Below are positions 43,244 through 54,268 of a stretch of 63,903 nt of DNA, one piece after another. The DNA is from Knufia peltigerae (lineage: Eukaryota; Ascomycota; Eurotiomycetes; Chaetothyriales; Trichomeriaceae), in assembly GCA_030247855.1 (NCBI GenBank), contig JAPDRN010000173.1, forward strand, positions 1-63,903, given 5' to 3'. Position numbers and translations under genes: made by a program. The stretch's first letter is position 1; the number at the start of each line of letters is the position of its first letter. The notes under the pieces are model-generated. The model did not search any database, had not been told where the DNA came from, and was given only the letters and a program-made list of their open reading frames with translations.

Positions 43244-46200
43244 ATGCCTCGCGTTTCGACACAAGGCGGAGGCCGCCCGAGCAGGCAAGCGGTGGTGATG
43301 AACATGGCTCGTGAAAGGAGCAAGGGGTCGCCGATAAAGTAAGAAACAACATCTCTGATATTGTCACTGCAATACCTATACATTCAAGCGAGGCGGGCGC
43401 GAGTGAAGTTCTGGAAGAGCTGCGTTGCTTTGGATGCATGGATGCCTCATTGGATAAAATCCACCCCGCGCATTCAGCCCTCAGACAAGTTTACAGGATA
43501 TTCTCCAAGCGCCTTATCCTTCCTCTTACTGACGGTCTTCTGAATTCTAGGTTGGCGTTGAACGATGATCGTGGCGAAAAAGCCGCCCGCCTACAGTCTC
43601 GACAAGCCCTCCAAGAAATCCACATGAACGAGATACGCGCCGCAGCGAGTCCCGTCCGGAAGATCAACCAGCATCGCAATCGCGATCGGCGAGACACTTC
43701 TGGGAGTCGAGCCATGTCCGAGTCCTCCCCCCGCACACCGCGCACGAGTGATGCGCACCTGCGTAAAAAGGTCGCGCTGCATAGGAGGCAGAGTCAGCAG
43801 CAGAATCACGGCGGAGGCCAAAATGCAAACAGCCCGCGGGGCGATACGCTGACACCCATGAAGCGCGTGCCTATCCTCGCAAACTTTGAAGAGTGGATGA
43901 AGATGGCTACGGACAACAAGATCAATGCCGCGAATTCCTGGAATTTCGCCTTGATCGACTATTTCCACGACATGAGTTTGCTGAAGGAAGGGGACGGGGT
44001 GAACTTCCAAAAAGCCAGCTGCACGCTTGATGGGTGCGTCAAGATCTACACAAGTCGCGTTGACAGCGTGGCCACCGAGACTGGTCGGTTGCTCAGTGGT
44101 CTTGCGGATGGCGCAGAGGGAAAGAAGCGAAACAAGGACGACGGCGAGGAAGACGATGACGAAGAAGGTGACGAGGGCGAGGATGGTGTGGGCGAAGACG
44201 GGGAAGGAAAGAAGAAGAGCAAAAAGAAGAGCGCGCGGAGTCATGAAGCGACACTTGCACCGGGATTTGCGAGTTTCCAAGGGAAAAAACTCGAGCTCGA
44301 ATTCGCAGTCGACCCCCTGTTCAAGAAGGCGTCGGCAGATTTCGATGAGGGAGGGGCTAAGGGTCTCTTGCTGAATCATCTGTCCATTGACTCGGATGGG
44401 CGGATTGTGTTCGATAGCAGTGACGACGCAGGTGATGCGACGCTAGCGGCGGACAAAGACAAAAGCCAGCATCAGGATGGGGATGATCAAGAAGACGAGG
44501 CGGACGCAGCTGTTGCAGAAGCTACGAAAGCCGCTGCGGAGACGGATGAGGCAGAGATTGAGGAGCCAACTCGTACACCAGATGCCGAAGAGCAAGACGA
44601 AGAAATCGACTTGGGAGCCCTTGCAGCAAAGTTCTTCCCTGACCTCGGCGTTCTCGACAACCAGGACGTGTGCCCTTCGATGAAGGCGTTCACACTCGGC
44701 GACCCATCAGGTGACCTGGATATTCCATTCTTGAAGGCGCCAGACGACTGGCGTGAGCAGAAGAAAGGGTCCACTACGCCTGCGCCACCTACACTTGATG
44801 GGAATATCAACTTGTCAGATCAAACTGGTATATTCCTGGACGGTACAAATGCCATGGGCTTCGATGACGATGACGACGATGGCGGTCTGCTCGGCGGCTT
44901 TGACGTGGCCGATAACGTTGGCTTCGGCGAGGGCGGTGAGGCGTGGGCAAAGGATGCAGCGATCGAGGCGCAGACGCGGGTCGTGCAGGCCGGAGAGATG
45001 GACGATAATCTTCTCGAGGGTGACAACAATGCTTATGCACTGTCTCTGCAGCACAAGTACCAAGAAGACGCCGAGCACGAGAGCATAATGGCGTATTTCG
45101 ACAAAGCGTTCAACTCTAGAGCAAAAGGCAAGATGGCGTTCATGACACTGGAGAACTGGCGCATGCAGAAGATTCAGAAAGCTGCGCAAGCTGAGAATAC
45201 GCCAGCGCCACGACAGCGCAAGGAGAAGGAGCCTTTCGAGATTGACTTCCTGGGGCCCATGTCAGAGAATCTGAAAGAGCTGCTTGAGGCGCCGGCGGTA
45301 CTGAACAGCCAAATCAGTCTACCCAAGGCGCAATGGAAAACCAAGGGACGCAACCTGCTGGACAAGGACGACGAAGTGGTTGATCCGAGAAAGTTGATGA
45401 GACTATGGACAAAGCCCAAGTGTCGCGTTGGTCGACGTAAGGGCAAGATGGGCGTCATTGATGAGGGCTTCGGGGCTAGAAATAGGCTCGCCATTATCAA
45501 CGGCCAGCAAGGTGATGTTGACGAAGACGAGGAAGATGAGGGGCGCAAGGGCGATTACGATGCCGACTTCTTCGCCGACGATGATCAGATGCCGTTCTTT
45601 GATGGCCCGCTACCCATTGACGACGATGACGACGGGCTCGGTGTCGGTGGTATGGACGTTGGGGACGAGGGTCAGGCCTTCATGGACGCGAGAGAAATGT
45701 TGTCACCACCTCCACCGGACGGGCAGCATCAGCAGCAGAATGACGGATTCATGGGCATGATGGAAGATGGTGGCGTGCCGAACCAGGATTCGCAAGAGGG
45801 TGGTGCAGCTAGCCAGGATCCTCAAGCGCAGCAAAACGTCTTGGATCTACTTCCGGGCAGTTTCGGCAGTCAACTCGTGACGCAGGCCGGGCGTCGCTTG
45901 AGGCCAGAGTATGTCAATTATGCGCGAACGGCGAAGAAGGTGGATGTGAGGAGGTTGAAGGAGAATATGTGGAAAGGGATGAGTGAGAAATTGGCATTGT
46001 TGACTATTAATGTGTTTGAAAAGCCGACGAGTAAGCAGGAGGAGGAGCAGCAGGAGCAACAACAGCAACAAGTGTCGGCTGCTGATGAGGATGTTGACAT
46101 GATGGACGTGGACGTGGACGCTCATGAAACGTCACAGGATCAGGACCAACTTCAAGGCGAATTGCAGCAGCAAGTCGATGGTGATGCAGATCCGGACCGA

Positions 46201-46446
46201 AGTGTTCAGGGCCAGGCTGGACAAGAGGACGGTCTGAAATTCACAGAACTCATCCAGGACCTTCGTGGCGTCTACCCGGAGCAGCAGATGAAGGACATCA
46301 GCACGAGTTATTGTTTCATCTGTCTGTTGCACCTGGCCAACGAAAAGGGCCTGGTCCTCGAGGGTGAGCTCGACGGGGAGAGGGCCATGCAGGAGATCAT
46401 GGTCATGAGGGATAAGAGCGTCGGTGAAGGGTATGAAGGGGAGTGA
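43244..46446 (+). CDS. brn1: condensin complex subunit 2 (Brn1/CAP-H/Barren)
   Basis: Kleisin subunit that closes the Smc2-Smc4 ring of condensin, needed for mitotic chromosome condensation. Two exons, 43244-43338 and 43551-46446, give 996 residues. The 212 nt intron ends CTAG and joins AA|G in phase to LALNDDRGEKAARLQSRQAL. The N-terminal helix region RVPILANFEEWMKMATDNKINAANSWNFALIDYF is the Smc2-neck-binding part (about 120-155). The middle is rich in acidic runs. The C-terminal winged helix carries YVNYARTAKKVDVRRLKENMW and the end contains ISTSYCFICLLHLANEKGL. Some long acidic and Gln stretches near 890-950 are low complexity. Confidence 0.95.
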
Positions 46447-47264
46447 TTGAGGATCATGTATTCCGTACAAGCTGAGCATTTGCCTTTGATTGTTTTTTTT
46501 GGGCACCCGTGTACACACAGTCGTACTCGAATGATACCTAATGATGATGATGTCTTTTTTTCTGGTGTTTTTCACGTTGAATGGAAGGATTTATGTAGCA
46601 AAGGAAAGTAAATACGGAGACTCTGTGGGTAGCTCCACTTGTCACTTGCTTCTACATATCACCATGTATATACTCCCTCGGGGTGTTTTTTCTCCTCTAC
46701 TAAACAGGAGTTGACAATGATTGACCATGAGATGGCTCGCGGGAAAAACAAAACAGAGATACGCAAAAAGAAACAGGTCTGTATGTCTCCTCTATTATAT
46801 CTCTAGATAATATAAGTCAATCTGTGGTATAGTCGTTAGTCTTGTTGATCCATGTTGAGTGTCATTGTTCGCGTACTCCGTAGGTGTTGAAATCATCACC
46901 GAGGCCTCTTTGATACGCGTAGGTTTGTTTGACTCAGTCCGTATGTACTGTATACCGAACTCTTGAGATGGATCTACCTGTCGCCGGGTGACAGCGGAAG
47001 CAGAGATCCATTATCAGTAAAAAAAAATGAACGGGGCGACGGATACGAGTACCAGAGTAGCTCTCCCGGAAGGTTTGTTCCTTTTGGTGGTTTGGTGTTG
47101 GAAAAAAAAGAGGTCCAAAAACATGTGGCGTAGAGGTCCACTCTGCTGCTGTCAAGTCTATGAGTTCCACCGATTGACGTAGAAATTCAACTCGAAACCA
47201 TGATCGGGACATGTCAGACCACCGTATCGCCGACGAGCTCATACTGTACGGGACTACGATCCTT
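46447..47264. other. intergenic, convergent 3' regions
   Basis: About 820 AT-rich bases between brn1 and the thioesterase gene. No coding feature is recognised. Confidence 0.5.
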
Positions 47265-47933
47265 TTATAACTTGACTTCGTTTCTAGCCAAAACCCATAG
47301 ACCCTCTGCTTCAGTCATGACCAGGCCGTCTTTGTTGATGATCTGACCTCTTGACTTCCACTTTCGACCTTCCCTTCCCTCGAGCCAGCATTTGACAATG
47401 ACGTCGCTCGGCGTCGGTACGGGGGCACGGTAGGTCACGTTCAGCCCGGCGGTGTAGAGGGATTCTCGGGCCCCCTCGAGATGTTGGTGGTGTAGCATGA
47501 CGCACAGGCCCATCATCTCGTCGAGGATGGCGCAGGCCACCCCTCCGTGGATGGTGGCGGGGTGCCCGTCGACCCCCGGGCGGGCGAGGTGTAGGAGCAT
47601 GACACAGTCTGGGTTCTCGGGCACCTTCACCACCGCCTTGTGCCCTTGGCCTGTCTTCAACGTGCCCTTGGGACTATCCTCGGCAAAAGGGAAATCTTTC
47701 AACTGCAGTGTGACTAGGTACGGGATGGTGGTCGGCGTGGCGACCGTCCGCGAGAAGAAAAAGTCTTCGCCGTCGTCTTTGAGGACGCGGGAGTAGGTTG
47801 GGATCGGCCGATAGAGAGGGTTCGAGAGGTGTTTGTTGGTGAAGTCGTTGGCCGCGAAATGCGCCAGGGCTTCTTTTGGGACGGCATGGGCGGCAATGAA
47901 TTTGTCCATGAAATCCATTTGTTGTTGACCCAT
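47265..47933 (-). CDS. PaaI-type hotdog-fold thioesterase
   Basis: Single exon, 222 residues from ATG 47933 (an in-frame upstream extension to 47972 lacks family character). The hotdog helix motif HPATIHGGVACAILDEMMGLC matches the 4HBT/PaaI family: HGG holds the loop and the Asp in LDEMMG is the usual catalytic acid. LNVTYRAPVPTPSDVIVKCWLEGREGRKW is the central strand. It probably hydrolyses acyl-CoA thioesters. No targeting peptide is obvious; many fungal members are cytosolic or mitochondrial. Confidence 0.88.
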   Translation of the reverse strand: MGQQQMDFMDKFIAAHAVPKEALAHFAANDFTNKHLSNPLYRPIPTYSRVLKDDGEDFFFSRTVATPTTIPYLVTLQLKDFPFAEDSPKGTLKTGQGHKAVVKVPENPDCVMLLHLARPGVDGHPATIHGGVACAILDEMMGLCVMLHHQHLEGARESLYTAGLNVTYRAPVPTPSDVIVKCWLEGREGRKWKSRGQIINKDGLVMTEAEGLWVLARNEVKL

Positions 47934-49110
47934 GATGAAGGAGAGGTTTCTGAAGTTGCACCGCCGTGTCACCTACCGTGCATCTCCCAGTCTCACAAAA
48001 ATGACACGAAGCAAGAAGGCAAGTCGCAGGAATGAGGTGTGCCGAAATGTACGAGAACGTGTCGGTACTCTTGTGTTTATCGAATTCATCCAAAGTGCTG
48101 GGAATCGGTATGAGCGGGAAGGTTGTACAGTAGCCAAGGAACCTCGGCACGGAATGTGCTGGCCGTCACACCAGCCTCGCCTCCGTTCAGTGGTGGGATT
48201 TTTGCGGCCGGAGCTATTGGTATCGTTACTCCGTCCTCGTACCGAAGTAGCTCGAAATGCACCCCCCCCTCCCCTCGTGCTGCAAGCTCGTAGCTGTAGA
48301 GGTCACGACAGGCCTGGGTTGGGGGCTTCTGGTTCCCTGCGCTAGGCATGGGGTTACGTGGACACTCGTCGAACATTCGCGGCTCTGAATGGGTGGTGGG
48401 TGACATTTCTGCCACCTGGACTGGTTGCCATTGGAGGCGGCTCTTAATGTGTTTTAGAGGTGTGGGTTGCGCCTGGAGCGCCTGCGAATAGGGACTTTGG
48501 GCACCCCGTTTAGCTACGTTTAGCTTGCGTTTTAGGTGCGTCTTAACCCTGGTCCCGGGCCTAGTGAGTCGCCGCCCAGTTCGAGATAGCTCTACTCGCT
48601 TTTTTACATCAATCCCGCCGCCTCTTCTCTTCCGCTGCGGAAAAAAAAACAAGAATAATACAAAGGCCACGCCGTCGCCCGGCCATTGACGGTGGTTTCA
48701 TCTTCTTCATCGTTTACTGTCGTCTACACATACATAAGAGGAGAGACAGTGTAGCTTCCCTAGCAACAGCCTCACAAATATTCCAGCCTCCGAGCAAAGG
48801 TACGTACGGACGGTGGCTATTTTCCCCAGCTGTATCGCACCTTATCGCGGTGGATTGATCACTCCTCAGTCTTTCCGTTTGCTCCATCCCAACCGGCCCG
48901 CTTCACACCCAGCCAGCCTGCTCTTTCCCTCCCAGCGACTGCTCTCAACTTCTTTTTTTTTCTCCCTTCCATCTCACTCCCCGCCAACGAGCTTCACTCC
49001 TCCATCTCGTCCCTCATCATCTTCTTTTACCCAGCATCAATTGACATTTGGCATCTCAGAGCAGACAGACAACAAGTCTTTTCTCCATACCAACATCCAC
49101 CACCATCATC
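47934..49110. promoter_or_regulatory. divergent intergenic region, thioesterase / DUF7707-like gene
   Basis: About 1.2 kb. Pyrimidine-rich (CTTCTT, TCTCCC) leader-like sequence fills 48860-49040 just before the GPI protein gene. An open frame at 48086-48670 (minus) is low-information and I reject it. No gene seen. Confidence 0.5.
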
Positions 49111-49878
49111 ATGATGTCCAAGTTTCTCCTCGCAGCCTCGGCCGTCGCCGCTGTCGTTTATGCGCAGGACCTCGAGACCTCTAGCGCTTCTTCGGTCGCG
49201 GCCACGTCGACTGCATCTCAAGTAATGCCACCAGCTGCCACGGCGTCTTTCAACCCCGCTGGAATCAGCTCAACCGATGCATGTAAGAGGAGGCCGCTGA
49301 ACGATTCGTAATGGCAAGACACTAACCGGGAGCAGTCAACTGGTGTCATGCGCAGCTAAACACTTGCCCGTTGATTTGCGGCGGAAGTGCTTCTCTGAAT
49401 CAATGCGACGATGTGAGTGACTCAACAATTGGTATACTTCTGACGGTCTGATCTAACCTGCCATCAGACAACCTTCACCTACAGCTGTGTCTGTGCCAAT
49501 GGAACCGTCCCCGATTGCACTGCTTTCACGCAGACTCTGCCCTACTTCATCTGTCAAGAGAGCTACATCCAATGTATCAACAACAACCCCAATGATGCCC
49601 AGGCCCAGAGTGTCTGCAAGCAGAACGAGCAGTGTGGTACTCGTAATGCGACTGCCGAAGTTCTTTCAGCCTCCTCCGCTGCTGCTTCTTCCGCAGCTGC
49701 TTCCACCTCTTCAGCAGCACCTTCCTCCACCGCTTCTGCCTCCAAATCAGGATCTGCCACAGCCGCCAGTGCTTCTGCCTCAGCTACCGAGTCCCACAAC
49801 GCAGCTGCTGGCATGTCTCGTGTCACTACTGGCGCATTCGCTGCCGTCCTCATGGCTGCCTTCAAGCTTCTCGTCTAG
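49111..49878 (+). CDS. GPI-anchored secreted cysteine protein (DUF7707-like)
   Basis: Three exons, 49111-49282, 49336-49412 and 49468-49878, in phase, giving 219 residues. A signal peptide (MMSKFLLAASAVAAVVYA) comes first. A cysteine-rich domain of about 80 residues follows: NWCHAQLNTCPLICGG, NQCDD, TFTYSCVCANGTVPDC, LPYFICQESYIQC, VCKQNEQCG. This fits the pattern I associate with the fungal DUF7707 family. Then comes a Ser/Ala-rich O-glycosylation stalk (about 148-200) and a C-terminal hydrophobic tail ending in LLV, as expected for a GPI anchor signal. Likely a cell-wall or membrane surface protein; function unknown. Confidence 0.85.
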
Positions 49879-50837
49879 ACGTTCGATCCTCGGCGGTGTA
49901 ATAGCAACCTCCATCCTTTAGCTCGAAGATCACGTTGGACAGACTCTTATTCTCGGGTAATGGCAGAGGTACAAAAGTTAGGGAGGTGTAACAGCCAAAA
50001 ACACAGACACAAAAACAAGTTGACTAATTACTGGTGGGTGAACGACGACATGCGAATGACTGGCATGATTAGGGGAACGAATCATTAGGGGTTCAATGGT
50101 GACATGAGAGACTTGGGGCAGGGCATTGAACAAAGCGATATGATTTATGTGGTTTTGTGAGCGTTCTGCGATTGCTTCCCGGGGCAAAAGCAATTTCCAA
50201 TCCTTTAGCGAGCGTGTGTGTTTATGTCTAGGTATGCATTGGCACAGAGACAGGTGAACATGACCATTGGAGGGGGACTTAGTAGACAGAGAAGAGGTAA
50301 TAATCTGATTGTGATTGAAACCCCCTTTTTTTGAGAAGTCAGTACCAAATAGAGAACTCAAAGATGTACATTGAGACACTTGGATGATCGCCCATTGCGC
50401 TCGGGGAATCTGATGATGATGGTCTGTTTCCACTTTTATGATGCGCATTGGTCGATCTTTCTATCCCCAGCTTTTGCTCCAGCCACACGAGGCTGCCAAG
50501 AATGAATGAGAGGCTAAATCTCAGCCTTGTGAGCATCTGTGGCTGCCAAATAACGACTGCGGGGAAATACTGCAAGTACGGAGTACCTACCGTAGGTATC
50601 GGTACTCATGTCACGCGTTGACGTAGATCAAATTGTTCTATTATGCGCCTTACTTGGGCTACGAAGCGTGGCGTGAACACTTGTAGAGTTGTCACTTGTA
50701 ACAGAAATCACATTCAAGACTCGACGTGTCTTTTAAGGCTTTCGAGTTTCGTCTCGGCTGCGCTCTCTATTTGTGAAGGTTGTGCGCGTCAAATCCTGTT
50801 GCCAAGTCTCGTCACTAGCACTTTCTTTCGCGAGGGC
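49879..50837. other. intergenic
   Basis: About 960 bases. A 156-codon minus-strand open frame (49978-50448) has no domain and biased composition; I do not call it. From about 50640 the plus strand may hold more of the decayed dehydrogenase described next, but I cannot align it. Confidence 0.45.
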
Positions 50838-51577
50838 GACGATCATGTCGGTGTAGGCCAAGGTATTCAGCTTATTGCTACCATGGGGTCTTTGGCCCAT
50901 TGTGGTAGATATCGATGATGAACGTCGCAAACTTTGCCCTGAGCCTGGGTGTGAGGCACTTTTTCGACATCGAGGAAGTGATCCGGTCAAGGCAAGTTCT
51001 CGAGATCACCCTCATGACGGCGGTCCACAGCGTGTTTTTGTGACCGGTGAGTCGACTGTGGTCGTTTCTAAAATAGTATGCATGAATCGTTCGCGATTTA
51101 GAATGTGGTTGTCGTGACACTGACGAGATACTCGGCTGTACCGTTAATTCCCGATCGCTCTCAACCATATCGGTCAGCAGATCCTGGTCGAAGTTATGCG
51201 GTGAGTGGGCGACATGTCCCAGGATCCTTCACTCGGTTTACGAGGCGGGCGACTAGATGACGCTGGATGCCTCGAAACGACAGTATCGGTTCTACCTCCT
51301 GACGGCAAATACCATATCGACTTGAACCCCGGGCCAAATGATCTGCAGAGGACAGTCCGTGGAAGGTACGTTGGCCAGATCCCTTGGCCGACATCCGACG
51401 AGACGTTGGACTTTGCCAGACTCGGTGAGAGATCCTCCTCCATCAAGGGACAATGTTGTGAATGTGCGTGGCCAATGTTTTCCAACGAGGTAAACTCCAT
51501 CTCGAAGCCACGGTCGTAGCACTGAGCCAGTGGAACGAAGCTGTACAGAAGCTCAAGACTGGCCAGGTCGCCGGGTA
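50838..51577 (+). pseudogene. decayed zinc-type alcohol dehydrogenase
   Basis: Pieces of the cofactor-binding half of a propanol-preferring (Adh1-type) medium-chain dehydrogenase are visible in order. HVGV...QLIATMG (50844 on) is in one frame. The next frame (50887-51048) holds PIVVDIDDERRKLCPEPGCEA, then SDPVKA and HDGGPQ-VFVTG. LPPDGKYHIDLNP (about 51292-51330), GRYVGQ and SDETLDFARLG (51361-51429) follow after stops. ALSQWNEAVQKLKTGQVAG (51519-51575) is in a third frame. Intact enzymes have these blocks in this order. The frame change after ATMG, stops between blocks, a missing GroES-like N-terminus and missing C-terminus show that it is broken. Some gaps might be introns. Confidence 0.6.
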
Positions 51578-52005
51578 AGTCACTGCTGTGACCACATCTG
51601 TCGTCTGACGACTGCAGACGAATGGTTGTCGACTTTCACTTGCCGTGATTGGGGATTTTGATTGCCGGGGGGAGGGGGGGCGCCTCGCCGGTGAACAATC
51701 AGGATAACCGATGAACTCGAGTCCATGAGCTTGATACACTCCGCATGAATCGGTGTGATACAAGAGATGAAAGGCACTCATAGTCTCCATGTTGCTCCAT
51801 TTCGACAAAGGACTCATCGCTTTGTACCTCATCGAGGTGCAATTGAGAGCCAAGTGGCCGTGTCTCGAACTGCGCAGCCTCGGTATCTCACCAGCTGCGT
51901 CGTGGGCGGCCTCATTCGTAGTACAATCATACCACTCGAGGCTTCTGGTCGAGCAAGTCGCGCACTACCTGTAACCACACAAGTCCCGATCGATCGGCCG
52001 GTGCT
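51578..52005. other. intergenic, between decayed dehydrogenase and regulator
   Basis: About 430 bases. A 61-codon plus-strand frame (51789-51974) is unrecognised. A G-run (51668-51680) is present. No supported gene. Confidence 0.4.
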
Positions 52006-53729
52006 CTATGATGCTTGATACTCAGAAGCCCAATGATCCTGAAGATCGTTGACAATATCAACGACGGGCCAACCTGTGTCGTTGCTGGATTTGAGGAGAA
52101 ATGCCACCAGTGCTTCCTGATGGCGTCTTTGGCTCAGATACCTCCCACCTGGCCCAGTAGATTAGCCTTGGAAGTACAGTAACTCAGTGGAAGGACCCAC
52201 AGAAGGCCAAAGGTCCATATGCATTGACACGCGCCGAGTCGTCATCGTTGGTCCATGCCAACCCACATATGACAAGAGCTTGTTCCTCAGCGAAGGCGAA
52301 GCTCCGGCGGCTGATATGCCCACCAAGTGGAAGAGGGTCGTGTAAACTCAGCAGGATTTCAACCACAGATCGATATTGCTGTGCAGCCACTAGAATCAGA
52401 GGTGTCGATCAGCATCAGAAACTTGACTTGTGGGATCCGCTGCTACCCCAACTTACCGTGCCACGGTCTGAGCATCCAAAGGGACAGAAATGGATTACCA
52501 GATTTGGCTGCAGAACTATACGATGCAAAACTCGGTGTGAGTTCTGCCTTCCAGGCCACAAATTCTGAGTTGAGGGTACGCCATGTGGCTTGCCGGCTTG
52601 CTGGAAGACCCTGGAGATGAGGCTCGATGAAACAGAAATTGATGACTTTGGCCAGGAGGTAAGTTATACGGTTGGGAAGTGAAACATCATAAGGGTCGGT
52701 TTCCAGATGACTGTGGAAAATCTGACCCATGCGGACTCTACGACGCCGCATAAGACCAACGGTGATCTCTTCTCGAAGATAGTTCCAGGCACCAGCTTGC
52801 GATATGCCTCTCTCGGAGAAATTGATCGGCTCGCTCACTGCATATGAATAGGCCCCCAGAAGATGGCTTTCTATCCGAGAGCCTCCTGCAAATAAGTCAG
52901 CGAGATTTGGACCCTCCTGCAAGGCAACAATGTACCATTGATGATCTCATATGACCGGAGCAAGCAAGTTGCAGCTAATTTACTGCCCTTGAGCGTTGTG
53001 TCTGGAGACTCCATTGAAGACAAAAAGTCCTCCACACAGGCGTCGTGGAAAGCGCTCGCGATCTCGGCGATCGACCCATTTACCATACTCCAATGACAAG
53101 CAGAAAAGGCTACAATAGCTTTGAACAGGATCGGCACTTGCAGCGCTGTTTCGACCACCAGGGTGCCAAAGGTCCTTTCGGCATCATTCAAGTCATACCA
53201 CGGAGCAAGAACGGAGATGTAATGGGCAAAGGCCTCGGCAACCTCGGGATCCGTGAGAGCTTTTCCAGGGTCAGACGAGGCCAGAATTTGGAGCCGGCCC
53301 GTAGTCAGAGTCGAAGTCTGCGTCTCGATTTCAAGTGACGGCGAGTCCATAGCTCTCAGGTGGTTATCCACTGTCGTAGAGCTTGGTGTATCGCGACCCG
53401 CTGACAAGGTCGTATTACCGAATATGAAGCGGATTGCTTTGTCCGGTCGATGGCATTCTCGACCGCCGACGCGGCATCTTCCACAGATTGGACGTTCGCC
53501 GTCGCCTTCCATTGACATCAGCAACAGAGAAGGGTGGTAGAGAGGGAGGGCAAGCACAGCCGTACACTTGATCTTACGTTTGAGACATGTTGAACTACGA
53601 ATGGCCCGCGTCAATCACAGATACTTGCCATATGTTCAGGTTACGAACCAAGCTGGTAGATAGACATGTCAGCAGGTCGGTAGACGAGCCGAGCATGAAC
53701 TCACAGTTTGGTGGAGCCGCTCTCGGCAT
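52006..53729 (-). pseudogene. Zn2Cys6 transcription factor with a one-base break at exon 1/2
   Basis: Fungal binuclear-cluster regulator. Exons (minus): 53705-53729, 53566-53594, 52936-53505, 52457-52885, 52201-52389 and 52006-52148. The five later exons join in phase by GT-AG introns of 48-71 nt. The cluster reads C-STC-LKRKIKC, DGERPICGRC, RVGGREC across three exons. The C-terminal half matches the fungal TF domain: LLGAYSYAV, QAGAWNYLREEI, LWMLRPWH, RVNAYGPLAFCG. Exon 1 codes MPRAAPPN and ends in one base of the first cluster Cys. The only AG acceptor before exon 2 supplies TT and not GT, so the sum is 1385 nt, one short of 461 codons plus stop. It may be a true lesion, a noncanonical splice or a sequence error. 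Confidence 0.65.
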
Positions 53730-54268
53730 GAAGAACAGCTGGGTACTTGCTGGGCTTCGTCACCAGCTAGCACATGGTTGATATGGCCTGATTCAAGTCA
53801 GGTCTTGTGTCGGTATTGTATTAGGTGAATATTTATCGATGTCTAGAAAGAGATGTAGCAGCCCCCCCGATTTGCTGGGCCTCGCTTTAATTGCCGTTAT
53901 GAGAGACAGCTAGCTACGGCGAAGCATAGATGGACTCGCCGCATAATTCTTCAACAGGCAAAGACTTCGAGCAGAGAATCCAAAGCATCATCTTGTCCTC
54001 CACCTCCAGATTCCATCAATATGATGGTCCTGAGAGCCTGTGAATTCTTCAGAGAGGGCTTAGTGTGCGCACTCGAGCCCGACTGCAATTCTCGGCATCC
54101 TCAATGAGACAGAAGTTGCCTTACTTTCCTTTGAGCCTTGGTTTACTTTTGACTGTCGACAACTAGCTATTTACTCTTGTATGGACGCAGTGTATCTAAC
54201 AATATCCTGGATCATACTACCTGTCTTCTTGGCAAGTGTCCTACGTGTTTAAAATTGGGAGGAAGACT
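53730..54268. other. intergenic
   Basis: About 540 bases between the regulator start and the 3' end of the PhyH gene. It should hold the regulator promoter. No gene seen. Confidence 0.45.

Noticed and set aside
48086..48670. 194-codon minus-strand open frame
   Set aside because: Lys/Arg-rich low-information translation, no family features, lies in a promoter region.
49876..49900. TTCGATCC resembling a tRNA T-arm just after the GPI protein stop
   Set aside because: No acceptor, D-arm or anticodon stem could be placed around it.
49978..50448. 156-codon minus-strand open frame after the GPI protein
   Set aside because: His/Ser-rich chance translation of AT-rich DNA without domain.
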